Notes: generated by a model from the sequence alone, not told the origin. Positions 5,347 through 12,804 are shown, counted from the first letter of the stretch. The stretch is 17,187 bases of DNA from SBAX01 sp043806315 (GCA_043806315.1 JAZDHF010000117.1:1-17187), one strand, 5' to 3'. Translations and numbers: made by a program.

Positions 5347-5826
5347 GTGGCGAGTTATAACCGGATCATCCTGGTCGGACATCTGACGCGGGATCCGCAG
5401 CTTAGCTACACCCCCGCGAACACGGCCGTCTGCAAGTTCGGTATCGCCACGAACCACAAATGGAAGGACCGCGAGGGTAACGCCCGCGAGGAAGTGTGCT
5501 TCGTGGACTGCACCGTGTTCGGCAAGGGCGGCGAGGTGTTCAACCAGTATATGAAAAAAGGGCAGATGGCACTGATAGAAGGCCGCTTGGACTTCCAACA
5601 GTGGACCACGCCCGAGGGGGACAAGCGAAGCAAACATGCGGTCTTTGTGGAGAACTTCACGTTCCTCGGCGGCGGTCGCGGCGGTGAGGCCGGAGGACGT
5701 GCTGGAGAGACGAACGCCGCGGGGGTTCCCGCGGCAGCCGGTGCCGCCGGAGGACGTGCTGGAGAGACGAGCGCCGCGGGAGGTTACGAGGCCCCGCAAC
5801 CATCCGGCGACGATATTCCGTTTTAG
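5347..5826 (+). CDS. ssb: Single-stranded DNA-binding protein
   Basis: SSB coats single-stranded DNA during replication and repair and recruits partners through its C-terminal tip. The OB fold spans about residues 1-108 and shows the family pattern NRIILVGHLTRDPQLSYTP, FGIATNHKW, FVDCTVFGKGGEVFNQYMKKGQ and IEGRLDFQQWTTPEG. A Gly/Ala-rich flexible linker follows (109-150), then the acidic tip DDIPF at the end. The 159-residue length is typical. The linker contains a 35-bp direct repeat 57 bp apart (5689-5723 and 5746-5780, one mismatch), giving GGRAGETNAAG and GGRAGETSAAG. The start is GTG at 5347 with the strong site GAGGAGGAGA seven bases upstream. Its position between rpsF and rplI is the conserved one. 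Confidence 0.95.
   Translation: MASYNRIILVGHLTRDPQLSYTPANTAVCKFGIATNHKWKDREGNAREEVCFVDCTVFGKGGEVFNQYMKKGQMALIEGRLDFQQWTTPEGDKRSKHAVFVENFTFLGGGRGGEAGGRAGETNAAGVPAAAGAAGGRAGETSAAGGYEAPQPSGDDIPF
5689..5780 (+). repeat. In-frame 35-bp direct repeat in the ssb linker
   Basis: The 35-bp segment at 5689-5723 recurs at 5746-5780 with a single base change. The period is 57 bp, or 19 codons, so the reading frame is kept. It duplicates part of the disordered Gly/Ala linker and should tolerate length change. Confidence 0.85.
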
Positions 5827-5857
5827 ATGACCGTGCGTTGCGCGAGTGTTCTCCGGA

Positions 5858-5877
5858 CCCCAAGCGCAAGCGCGGGG
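5858..5877. repeat. 20-bp palindrome, copy 1 (ssb-rplI gap)
   Basis: CCCCAAGCGCAAGCGCGGGG is self-complementary at its ends (CCCC/GGGG) with GCGC arms. It differs by one base from the sequence at 15586-15605 inside topA. Here it lies in the 170-bp gap between ssb and rplI, which otherwise contains no gene; rpsR is not there. Confidence 0.8.
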
Positions 5878-5996
5878 CCATTTGGCCGGTCGCCGGCGCT
5901 CCCGGTTCGGACTGGTGGCCGAAGATCGTAGATGCCGATACCGGCGCGACGAGGGAATCGGCGTACAAGGTAGAGCGAAAGGTCGATAGGCGAACC

Positions 5997-6527
5997 ATGG
6001 AACTATTGCTGTGCAAGAACGTTCACAACTTGGGAATCGTCGGCGACACCGTCAATGTCTCCGCGGGATATGCGAGAAACTACTTGTTGCCGCAGCGGCT
6101 GGCGACGGAGCCGACGGCGGTCAACGTTCGCCGGCTGGCGGAGGCACGGAAGGTCGCGGAGCAAGAGGTCGCCCGCGAGCGGGCGCGGATGGAAGAGGCC
6201 GCCAAGCGGTTGGAGGGCGTCGAGATCACGGTCCGGGCGCGGGCTAACGAAGAAGGCGTGTTGTACGGATCGGTCGGCCGACGGGAGATCGTCGCGGCCC
6301 TGGCCGAAGAAGGTCACGTTGTGCTGCCCGAGCACGTCGCGCTCACTACGCCGATCCGCCGCCTCGATACGGTGACCGTGGATGTGCGCTTCGCCAGCGA
6401 CTTGCTCAGTCAGATCAAGGTGTGGGTGGTCCGCGAGAAGACCGGCGAGGACGATGAGGCGGAGGCCGCGGTGACGGACGAAGTCGGCAAGGAGGCCGGC
6501 GGCGATGACGACGGTCGCGACGAATAA
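5997..6527 (+). CDS. rplI: 50S ribosomal protein bL9
   Basis: bL9 has an N-terminal 23S rRNA-binding domain, a long connecting helix and a C-terminal domain. All are visible: MELLLCKNVHNLGIVGDTV..VSAGYARNYLLP at residues 1-32, a charged helix about 40-75, and the C-terminal domain about 78-150 with GVLYGSVG. The 176-residue length exceeds the usual 150 because of an acidic tail (about 153-176). The start is ATG at 5997, which gives the exact family N-terminus. The frame is open upstream to an ATG at 5838, but those 53 codons read through the 20-bp palindrome and match nothing in bL9. The ribosome site is weak. The last 23 bases overlap dnaB. Confidence 0.94.
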   Translation: MELLLCKNVHNLGIVGDTVNVSAGYARNYLLPQRLATEPTAVNVRRLAEARKVAEQEVARERARMEEAAKRLEGVEITVRARANEEGVLYGSVGRREIVAALAEEGHVVLPEHVALTTPIRRLDTVTVDVRFASDLLSQIKVWVVREKTGEDDEAEAAVTDEVGKEAGGDDDGRDE

Positions 6528-7917
6528 CAGCACCCTTGCGGCGCGCCCCGAGCGACTTCCTCCGCAGGACCTGGACGCGGAGATGGCCCTGATCGGCTCG
6601 ATGATGATGAGCCGGGACGCCATCGCCGAGGTCATCCCCATCATCGGCCGCGGCGACAGCCCCTGGTTCTACCTGCCCGTCCATCAGAGACTTTTCGAGG
6701 TTCTTCTCGACCTCTATGACGACCCCGCCAAGGCGATCGACCTGATCGTCGTATCCGACGAACTGCGCCGCCGCGAGTTGCTCGATTTCGTCGGCGGGCA
6801 GGAGTACATGATCCAGCTCGCGGAGAGCTTCGCGGAATGGGCCAACGCCGAGCACTACGCCAAGATCGTCCGCGACAAGGGGATGCTCCGCGACCTCATC
6901 CGCTGCACCTCGCAGATCGCCGACCATGCCTACACGGCCGTGGACGACGCGCGGGACATCCTCGATGTCGCCGAGCAGAAAATCTTCGCGGTGACCGAGC
7001 GCCGCGTCAGCGGACACGCCATTGAAATCCGCGAGGAGATGCGGCGGCTGGCCACGCTGCTGGAGAGTCGCGAGGAGGGCGTCTGCACCGGGGTTCCGAC
7101 CGGTTTCACGCAGCTCAACGAGTACACCGGCGGCTTTCAGCCGGGCGACCTCATCGTGGTGGCCGGTCGCCCGTCGATGGGCAAAACCGCATTAGGGCTG
7201 ACCATGGCCCAGCACCTCGCCCTGGAGCACCGTTACCCGGTGCTGTTCTTCTCGATGGAAATGAGCAGCGCCCAGATCGCACAACGCCTCGTTTGTGCGT
7301 ACGGTCATGGCATTGACGCCCAAAAGCTGCGGCGGCGGATGCTCTCCGAAGAGGAGATCAGCTATCTGCTGATGCACGTCTGCCCGGACTTCGAGACCGC
7401 ACCGTTGTTCATCGACGACACTCCGGGCATGAGCGCGATGGAACTTCGGTCGAAGTCCCGGCGGCTCAAGCAGCGGCACGGGATCAAGACGGTCTTCGTC
7501 GACTACCTCCAGCTCATGCACACGCCGAAGGCGGAGAATCGGCAGGTCGAAATCGCGGGCATCAGCCGGGGGTTGAAGAGCCTCGCCCGCGAGCTGAACA
7601 TTCCCGTCATCGCCATGGCCCAGCTCAACCGGATGCCGGAGGGGCGGGCGGATAAACGCCCTCTGATGAGCGACCTGCGGGAGTCCGGGGCCATCGAGCA
7701 GGACGCCGACGTGGTGCTGCTCATCCACCGCGAGGAGTATTACAAGCCGGAAGACGAGACGGTAAAGGGTGTGGCCGAGTTGATTATCGCCAAGCAGCGC
7801 AACGGCCCGACCGGAGCGATCACCCTGAGCTTCAACAAGAAACTCACTCGCTTCGGGAACTATTCCAACGAGCCGGAGCCTCTTCGCATCGCCCGCGACG
7901 ATTTCGTGCCGTTCTGA
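6505..7917 (+). CDS. dnaB: Replicative DNA helicase DnaB
   Basis: DnaB is the hexameric 5'-3' helicase at the replication fork, working with primase. The N-terminal DnaB domain covers about residues 18-125, starting PPQDLDAEMALIGSMM. A linker (about 165-195) leads to the RecA-type motor: Walker A AGRPSMGKT (220-228), catalytic Glu252 in FFSMEMS, Walker B VFVDYLQL (330-337), MAQLNR (371-376), LRESGAIEQDADVV (391-404) and the arginine-finger segment KQRNGPTG (430-437). The 470-residue length is normal and no intein interrupts it. The start at 6505 is well supported by AAGGAGG nine bases upstream, inside the rplI end. The 23-bp overlap with rplI implies co-translation. It ends 35 bp from the convergent cysteine desulfurase. 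Confidence 0.97.
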   Translation: MTTVATNNSTLAARPERLPPQDLDAEMALIGSMMMSRDAIAEVIPIIGRGDSPWFYLPVHQRLFEVLLDLYDDPAKAIDLIVVSDELRRRELLDFVGGQEYMIQLAESFAEWANAEHYAKIVRDKGMLRDLIRCTSQIADHAYTAVDDARDILDVAEQKIFAVTERRVSGHAIEIREEMRRLATLLESREEGVCTGVPTGFTQLNEYTGGFQPGDLIVVAGRPSMGKTALGLTMAQHLALEHRYPVLFFSMEMSSAQIAQRLVCAYGHGIDAQKLRRRMLSEEEISYLLMHVCPDFETAPLFIDDTPGMSAMELRSKSRRLKQRHGIKTVFVDYLQLMHTPKAENRQVEIAGISRGLKSLARELNIPVIAMAQLNRMPEGRADKRPLMSDLRESGAIEQDADVVLLIHREEYYKPEDETVKGVAELIIAKQRNGPTGAITLSFNKKLTRFGNYSNEPEPLRIARDDFVPF

Positions 7918-7952
7918 CTTGCCAATAGCTTGTCCACCTGTGGCAGGCCGCG

Positions 7953-9095
7953 TCAACGAGCGCTGAGTACCGTCAGTCGTGACAACAACCCCGGCAAGAT
8001 CGACACAACTTGGTCGATTTCTTCGCGCGTGTTGAACCGCGAAAGGCTGAACCGGATCGCCCCGTGGGCGATGCGATCGTCAATCCCCATCGCTTTGAGC
8101 ACGTGCGACGGCTCCAGCGAGCCGCTGCTGCACGCGGCGCCGCTGGAAGCACAAACGCCGGCCTCGCTCAGCAAAATCAGGATGGCTTCGGCCTCCAGAC
8201 CTTCAAACGCGATGTTGGAAGTATTGTAGATGCGCTCCGTTCCCCGTCCGCTGACGTGGGCAAACGGCGCCCTCGCGATGACCCCGGCTTCGAGTGCGTC
8301 GCGCAGACCGCGTACGTGCCCGGCGACCCGTGCACCATCGCGGACCGCGATCTCCGCGGCGACCCCCATGCCCACGATGCCCTCGACGTTCTCCGTGCCG
8401 CCGCGGAGAAGACGCTCCTGGCTGCCGCCGAGGATCAACGGTTCGATCCGCGTTCGCCGTCGAACGTACAGCGCCCCTATGCCCTTGGGACCGTGGAACT
8501 TGTGCCCCGCGATGCTGACAAGCTGCACCGGCCAGGAAGTGACATCGAGTGGCACCTTTCCCGCCGACTGCACCGCGTCGACGTGGACGGGCACGCCCTT
8601 GTCCGCGGCGACGGCGGCCAAGCGGGCGACGTCGAACATCACCCCGGTCTCGTTGTTGGCGTGCAGGAGGGAGACGAGCGCCGTCCGGTCGGTGATCTTC
8701 TCGGCCCACTCGGCCTCGTCCAGACGACCCTCCTGGTCGACGCCGACGTAGTCAACGGTGTACCCCTCGGCCGCCGACTGTTCCGCAACGCGCAGCACGG
8801 CGGAGTGTTCCACGGCCGTGGTGACGAAGTGACGCCGATGGGGATGAATGCGCAGCCCGCCGCGGATGGCGAGGTTGATGCTCTCCGTCCCGCCGCTGGT
8901 GAAGATGATCTCCTTGGGCGAGGCCCCGACGAGCCGGGCTACTTGCTCGCGGGCGCATTCGACCTTGTGCCGCACGCCCTGACCGAACTGATGAACGCTC
9001 GACGGATTCGCGTAGGCCTCGCGCAGGCACGTGTGCATCGCTTCGACGACTTCAGGAAGCGGCTGGGTGGTTGCGTTGTTGTCCAGATAGATCAT
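7953..9095 (-). CDS. nifS: Cysteine desulfurase, NifS/IscS type (class I)
   Basis: This PLP enzyme removes sulfur from cysteine as a protein-bound persulfide for iron-sulfur clusters or tRNA thiolation. The fold-type I pattern is clear: YLDNNATTQ at 3-11, TSGGTESINLAI (66-77), the His97 of VEHSAV, HVDAVQS (171-177) and the PLP lysine in SIAGHKFHGPKG (Lys199). The active-site Cys322 lies in SSGAACSSGSLEPSHVL, the longer class I loop rather than the SufS type. At 380 residues it is full length. The ATG at 9095 gives the standard MIYLDNNATT start. It follows ksgA and the 79-residue gene on the same strand and may be co-transcribed with them. No scaffold gene (iscU or nifU) is adjacent, so its exact sulfur acceptor is open; iscS would be an equally fair name. 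Confidence 0.93.
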   Translation of the reverse strand: MIYLDNNATTQPLPEVVEAMHTCLREAYANPSSVHQFGQGVRHKVECAREQVARLVGASPKEIIFTSGGTESINLAIRGGLRIHPHRRHFVTTAVEHSAVLRVAEQSAAEGYTVDYVGVDQEGRLDEAEWAEKITDRTALVSLLHANNETGVMFDVARLAAVAADKGVPVHVDAVQSAGKVPLDVTSWPVQLVSIAGHKFHGPKGIGALYVRRRTRIEPLILGGSQERLLRGGTENVEGIVGMGVAAEIAVRDGARVAGHVRGLRDALEAGVIARAPFAHVSGRGTERIYNTSNIAFEGLEAEAILILLSEAGVCASSGAACSSGSLEPSHVLKAMGIDDRIAHGAIRFSLSRFNTREEIDQVVSILPGLLSRLTVLSAR

Positions 9096-9165
9096 GCGCC
9101 GAACTCACTTCCGTCGTTGGATTATAGCGATCGCCGCGCGGCCAAGGCGGATGCGGATTCGCATC

Positions 9166-9405
9166 TCACGCCGGCTTGGGTTGCCCGTCGATCGGCTCAA
9201 GGGTGACGACGTGCAGAAGATCGCATTGAATCATGCGATCGGGGATCTCATCATCACCGGACGAACGTCCTACAAAGATGCTCGTTCGGGTCAGGGCGGC
9301 GAATTCCGGATGTCCAACGTCGAACGTCTGCCCGTCTGTCAGATGGATACGAAAAGGTTGGAATGGCTGGCGGCGAAGTGCGTCTTGGAGTTCCTGTAAA
9401 CGCAT
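9166..9405 (-). CDS. Conserved hypothetical small protein, QPFQPFRIHL family
   Basis: The 79-residue product has no known function. Its pattern is one I recognise as recurrent in planctomycete genomes: an LRRQPFQPFRIHLTDG opening (10-25), then GHPEFAAL (31-38), a short strand with VG, and a closing CDLLHVVTLEP (61-71). It looks like a small all-beta soluble domain without signal peptide or membrane segment. The start ATG at 9405 is preceded by a weak GGCAGAG site. It sits 42 bp after ksgA and 70 bp before the cysteine desulfurase gene on the same strand. I do not infer a role from those neighbours. Confidence 0.7.
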   Translation of the reverse strand: MRLQELQDALRRQPFQPFRIHLTDGQTFDVGHPEFAALTRTSIFVGRSSGDDEIPDRMIQCDLLHVVTLEPIDGQPKPA

Positions 9406-9447
9406 ATCAATCTCTGCCTAAAACGATACGCCCAAGCCTGCCCAAGG

Positions 9448-10419
9448 TCAACCCCCTGTCGAGGATGTTCCGGTTTGCCCCATATTGTGATAGAGCGTCA
9501 ACCACTCGTGGATGGGCAGTTCTTGGGGACGACGAGCGGCATCGAATCCCGCAGGCCACACGGGGGGATTCTCGTCGCCGAGTACATGCTTGAGCGCCGT
9601 TCGCAACTGCTTTCGACGATGGTCGAACGCGGAACGGACGAAGGCCGCAAAGGCGGGGAGTTCGCCGCGGTCGACGAGCGCGCGGTCGCGCACGTCCAGC
9701 CGCAGCATGACCGAGTCCACCGCCGGCGCGGGCCAGAAGCAATGCGGCCCGATGCGCGCGATCGTCGCAATGGTGCACAGACACTGGCACAGAATGCTGA
9801 GCGGTCCGTAGTCCTTGCCCCCGGGCTCAGCGGTGATTCGTTCCGCCACCTCCGCCTGCACGGTGAAACACATCCGCCGCACCCGCGGATGGTCGATGAG
9901 CAAGTTCATCACCAGAGGCGTTGCCGCTTGATAGGGCAGGTTGGAAACCAACTTGATTGCACCTGTCGTGGGTGGCCCGCCCCTTGGGGCGGCGGACGGA
10001 GCCTCGGACTCCTCAGTGCCCCAGCGCAAGCGGTGGGGCACCCGGCCAGGTGGAATCGCGCAGTCTCGGATGGCTGCGGCGACTTCGGGCGTCAAGTGGT
10101 GCTTGCCCTGCAGAACGTCGCCTTGGATGAGAGTAACGTTGATGGCGTCCCGAAACCGTTCGCTAAGGATCGCGGCTAGATCGCGGTCGATCTCGACGCA
10201 GACGACGCGACCGGCGCGTCGGGCGAGCAGATCGGTCAGCCCACCGGTGCCGGGGCCGACCTCGAGCACCAAGTCGTCGAGCGTCAGCTCCGCCGAATCA
10301 ACCAAACGCCGCATCAGATTGCCGTCGATCAGGAAGTGCTGTCCGAAGCGCTTGCGTGGATGCAGCCCGGCGGCGGCAAGGGTGAGCTCGATTTCCCGCT
10401 TGGTTTGAACGTGTTCCAT
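9448..10419 (-). CDS. ksgA: 16S rRNA adenine(1518/1519)-N6 dimethyltransferase KsgA, with repeat-derived insertion
   Basis: KsgA dimethylates two adjacent adenines near the 3' end of 16S rRNA using S-adenosylmethionine, late in small-subunit assembly. The sequence shows KRFGQHFLID (23-32), the SAM-binding motif LEVGPGTGGLT (52-62), CVEIDRDLA (74-82), the catalytic NLPY (160-163) and late FWPAPAVDS and AFDHRRKQLRTAL segments. The frame is open upstream to 10614, but family alignment puts the start at ATG 10419 (323 residues), removing 65 unrelated residues. Between the GDVL strand (100-103) and NLPY, about 30 extra residues (119-154, Pro/Arg/Gly-rich) come from two inverted repeats in the DNA, an apparent in-frame insertion. 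A TATACT sequence (10436-10431) is a possible -10 box that would leave almost no leader. Confidence 0.92.
   Translation of the reverse strand: MEHVQTKREIELTLAAAGLHPRKRFGQHFLIDGNLMRRLVDSAELTLDDLVLEVGPGTGGLTDLLARRAGRVVCVEIDRDLAAILSERFRDAINVTLIQGDVLQGKHHLTPEVAAAIRDCAIPPGRVPHRLRWGTEESEAPSAAPRGGPPTTGAIKLVSNLPYQAATPLVMNLLIDHPRVRRMCFTVQAEVAERITAEPGGKDYGPLSILCQCLCTIATIARIGPHCFWPAPAVDSVMLRLDVRDRALVDRGELPAFAAFVRSAFDHRRKQLRTALKHVLGDENPPVWPAGFDAARRPQELPIHEWLTLYHNMGQTGTSSTGG
9957..10055. repeat. Palindrome-bearing insertion inside ksgA
   Basis: Two hairpins lie 23 bp apart. CCGCCCC/GGGGCGG (9977-9983/9986-9992) is a perfect 7-bp stem with a 2-base loop. GTGCCCCA/TGGGGCAC (10016-10023/10034-10041) is a perfect 8-bp stem with a 10-base loop. 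Together they correspond to about 30 KsgA residues absent from the usual family pattern, and the reading frame is preserved. The GTGCCCC..GGGGCAC palindrome resembles dispersed planctomycete repeats (recollection). The outer boundaries are approximate. Confidence 0.7.
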
Positions 10420-10458
10420 ACGTGTAGCGGAGTATAATCCACGTGCAATCAACGGCGT

Positions 10459-10505
10459 AAAAAGGGCTGCGCCGCATGTGCCCCGCGGGAGGGCACATGC
10501 GGCGC
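10459..10505 (-). terminator. Probable intrinsic terminator, leftward
   Basis: GCGCCGCATGTGCCC (10469-10483) pairs perfectly with its complement at 10491-10505, giving a 15-bp GC-rich stem with a 7-base loop. On the minus strand it is followed five bases later by a run of five T (10463-10459). It would stop transcription coming from the ppiD-like gene or from the structured region, just before ksgA. The short T-run leaves room for a REP-type palindrome instead. Confidence 0.6.
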
Positions 10506-10752
10506 TGTGGTCGTCCGCGTCACCGGCGGGTGGGTAGTGACGCGAAAGGGGGGAGAGCTTTCCTATCGCATCCGCCGAGACGGCGCGCCGCAACGCGCGG
10601 GCGCCGCACAGCAACCGCTTGGGGCGGATGCGTTGGCTATCAGGTTGTCCGCGAAGCCCGAGTCCTTCTCCCGACCTTGTCTTCGTAAGGCCAGACGGGG
10701 CGTTGCCCCGAACAAGAAGAAAGAGGTATGGATAAAGCCTCTATCTGTTGAG

Positions 10753-10782
10753 GTTATAGGAACGCTCATCCGCAAAAGGCAA
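10753..10782 (-). promoter_or_regulatory. Weak candidate promoter for the structured intergenic RNA
   Basis: On the minus strand TTGCCT (10782-10777) and TATAAC (10758-10753) are 18 bases apart. Transcription would begin near 10745 and reach the terminator at 10459, giving a transcript of roughly 285 bases without a plausible ORF. The match is moderate and the region is locally AT-rich, so chance is possible. Confidence 0.3.
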
Positions 10783-10828
10783 GAGGAGGAAAAAAATATT
10801 TTCCCCACGCCCACCGCCGGCGGATCAC

Positions 10829-12751
10829 TTACCGGGTCACGAAGGCAAGGCCCGCCCGAGCACGGACCTTTTCGGGATCCAGCCAGGCCGCGGCGGCGAT
10901 GCGCCATCGGGCGTCGGCAAGCTGTGAGACCAGTTGCTTGCGCAGCGTATTGAAGTCGTCCTCCGGGGCGGGCTTGGTTTCGACCCACTCAGCCAGCAGG
11001 ACGGCGGCACGGTCTTTCAATTCAAAAACTTTCATCTTGTCATCGGCGTGTTCCAGGGCGAAGCACTGATCGACAACGTCGTTGGGCACGTACTCGATGC
11101 CCAGTCCGACGAAGACTCCGTTCGGCGAACGGCCCTTCGCGGCTTGATGCCTCAGGACGCGGGTCATCGGCGGCGGCTCGAAAAAGCCGCTTTTTGCGCC
11201 TTCACTCCCTTCCTTGAAGGCGACGAGTTCGGTGTCGGCTTCGTAGGCCTCACGCAAACTCTCGGAGGCCGCGCAGGAGCGCAAGGACTCGGCTCGCGCC
11301 TTGGCGACGTCGTACGCTTTGAGCAAACGCAGATCGTCCATTACCTGATCGCGAACTTCAGCGACGGACTCCGGGGCGTGCGCCGGTTTTGCGTCCACGA
11401 TTCGGAAGATGTAGAGGTCGCCGGTCTTATCGTGGGTGAGCGGCAAGGAGCACGACTGGAGGGTCGCCAAGTAATCCGCGGAATTGGTCCCCTCCTCCGT
11501 GGGGACCTTGGGAACGATGGCCTTGGTTCGGAACGCCAGGGCGGCGAAAGACTGGGGGTCGCCGCGCTCCGGGCGGAATCGGGCGGCGCCGAGCTCGGGC
11601 ACGTCGGGCGCTTCGTCCACGGTGAAGAAGTCCGTGGCGCCGGCTGTAACCGCGCCGGAAAAAGCCATCGAGGCCGGAATGTGGCGGATCACGTCTTCGT
11701 AATAGTCCGGCCGCGCAGCGCCCTCGGGCGCGATCCGATATCCGTCCCTGCCGCGTTCGACTTCCAGCCAACTCTCCGCCGCATATTGCACGAGCCAGTT
11801 GGCGATGCGCTCGGCGGCCTGATCGGCGTTTTGTTTGCGAAGCACTTCGACGGCGATGTCCTTGGCGTCGTCCCATGCCAAATACGGATCGAACGGAGGG
11901 GTCGGGGGGCCCGCGATCAACCCCGCGGCGGCAGGGTCGGGGCCGGGCGGGGCTTCTTTCTTGCGAAACGCCGGGTTCCTGGTGCGATTCTCCTCGTAAT
12001 AGGTTTTGGCCTTTCGGTCGAGGTTGGCGACCCCGACCGCGGCGGCGATCGCTTGGCGGTCGATCTTCACGTACTGCGCCTTGAGACTGGGCTGACGGAA
12101 GTAGCCGAAGTTCAACCCCCCGCCGCGCTCCTTGTCACGGAATTTGGCGAACTGGGCCTGAATGTCGGCCTCCGAAAAGGAGAGGTTCTCGTCCACAAAC
12201 GCCTTCGCGGGCAGGAGCACGGCACGGATCGAAACGGTCTCCAGCGCGTCGCGCGCTGCGGTCATCAACTCAGCCTCGCTGGGAACGGTGGAGCCGGCAA
12301 CGGCCATGGCGGCCTGTTGGATGGATCGGAAATCGGCCATCGCCGCGTGGATCACCTCCGGCTTCTGCCTCAGGTTTTGGGCGACATCGTTGATTCGGTC
12401 CAGAAAGGATGGGTCCATCGCGGCCCGAACGGCGGCGGGCGTGAGCGAGGCCCCGAACGCCTGGGCCTCACGGCGAAGCAGAATCCAGTCCACCACCTCG
12501 AGCGGCTTCCCGCCGCCGGGTACCGGGCGGCGCCAATCCATCTGCATTAGCTCGAGCAGATTGGTCTGGGCGTTCGCATTCTGCTGGTCTACCAGCGTGA
12601 CCGGGCCGTACCTGGAATTGGCCACAACCGGGTTCGTTTTCGGCGTCATCAGCCCTTGGAGAGCGCTGCCCCCGATGAAGACGATCATCAAGGCGACCAT
12701 GAAAAACGCCAGGAGCTGCTTGTTGTGCTTGCGGAAGAACTTCATCAACAT
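10829..12751 (-). CDS. SurA/PpiD-like N-terminal membrane-anchored chaperone protein, no visible parvulin domain
   Basis: The 640-residue protein begins MLMKFFRKHNKQLLAFFMVALMI, a short basic cytoplasmic end and one membrane helix (about 12-34). Most of the protein would then be periplasmic. This N-terminus and the following helical region (about 75-200, with FLDRI, EVIHAAM and SEAELMTAARDALE) resemble the SurA N-terminal chaperone fold of PpiD-like proteins. I cannot find the parvulin signature (GGDLG..G and the later FGYHI). Residues 225-640 are Ala/Glu/Arg-rich, largely helical, with Pro-rich stretches near 270-290. It may be a chaperone without isomerase activity, or the domain is too diverged to see by eye. 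ATG at 12751 follows AAGGA by about eight bases; ATG at 12745 is an alternative. It is transcribed divergently from topA. Confidence 0.72.
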   Translation of the reverse strand: MLMKFFRKHNKQLLAFFMVALMIVFIGGSALQGLMTPKTNPVVANSRYGPVTLVDQQNANAQTNLLELMQMDWRRPVPGGGKPLEVVDWILLRREAQAFGASLTPAAVRAAMDPSFLDRINDVAQNLRQKPEVIHAAMADFRSIQQAAMAVAGSTVPSEAELMTAARDALETVSIRAVLLPAKAFVDENLSFSEADIQAQFAKFRDKERGGGLNFGYFRQPSLKAQYVKIDRQAIAAAVGVANLDRKAKTYYEENRTRNPAFRKKEAPPGPDPAAAGLIAGPPTPPFDPYLAWDDAKDIAVEVLRKQNADQAAERIANWLVQYAAESWLEVERGRDGYRIAPEGAARPDYYEDVIRHIPASMAFSGAVTAGATDFFTVDEAPDVPELGAARFRPERGDPQSFAALAFRTKAIVPKVPTEEGTNSADYLATLQSCSLPLTHDKTGDLYIFRIVDAKPAHAPESVAEVRDQVMDDLRLLKAYDVAKARAESLRSCAASESLREAYEADTELVAFKEGSEGAKSGFFEPPPMTRVLRHQAAKGRSPNGVFVGLGIEYVPNDVVDQCFALEHADDKMKVFELKDRAAVLLAEWVETKPAPEDDFNTLRKQLVSQLADARWRIAAAAWLDPEKVRARAGLAFVTR

Positions 12752-12804
12752 AACGTAAATCCTTCAACCAACGAGGGTTATGTCACTCACAATGCGAATC
12801 CGAC

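Larger units (their letters stand above)
10420..10828. other. Structured intergenic region between ppiD-like gene and ksgA
   Basis: This 409-bp gap has no credible gene but folds densely. From left to right it has a perfect 15-bp hairpin (10469-10505), an 8-bp hairpin (10516-10523/10537-10544), a 5-bp GAAAG/CTTTC hairpin (10544-10562), a 10-bp stem (10567-10576/10623-10632) enclosing a second stem (10581-10586/10601-10606, extended by CCGC/GCGG), a CGAAG/CTTCG pairing (10652-10656/10681-10685) and CGGGGC/GCCCCG (10696-10701/10705-10710). On the minus strand a weak promoter lies upstream (10753-10782) and the first hairpin acts as a terminator. A small RNA or a ksgA-proximal leader is possible. 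Its sequence does not match RNase P, tmRNA or SRP RNA as I know them. Confidence 0.5.

Noticed and set aside
4515..5799. Leftward frames of 276 and 316 codons with repeated FRRFGVSA peptides
   Set aside because: The peptide repeats are the translation of the AAACGCCG octamer array, which has no stop codons on that strand. They also oppose rpsF and ssb.
5838..5996. N-terminal extension of bL9 (start at 5838)
   Set aside because: The 53 extra codons read through a repeat palindrome and precede the exact family N-terminus MELLLCKNV at 5997.
6505..7917. Intein in dnaB
   Set aside because: All helicase motifs are contiguous and the length is normal.
7918..7952. Bidirectional terminator between dnaB and the cysteine desulfurase gene
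   Set aside because: Only a 5-bp TGCCA/TGGCA pairing and no T-run in the 35-bp gap.
8010..9206. Rightward 398-codon frame opposite the cysteine desulfurase
   Set aside because: The leftward frame carries all PLP-enzyme motifs; the rightward one is an antisense shadow.
10433..10438. TATAAT on the plus strand upstream of the structured region
   Set aside because: The nearest -35-like sequence (TTGAAC) is 22 bases away and no rightward gene follows.
10420..10614. KsgA start at 10614
   Set aside because: The 65 added residues match no KsgA and pass through the 15-bp hairpin; ATG 10419 gives the family start.
10507..10953. Rightward 148-codon frame in the ppiD-ksgA gap
   Set aside because: It crosses several hairpins, runs into the ppiD-like gene in antisense and has no protein-like pattern.
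10934..12550. Rightward 538-codon frame opposite the ppiD-like gene
   Set aside because: The leftward frame has a ribosome site, membrane helix and a plausible promoter; this one is a compositional shadow.
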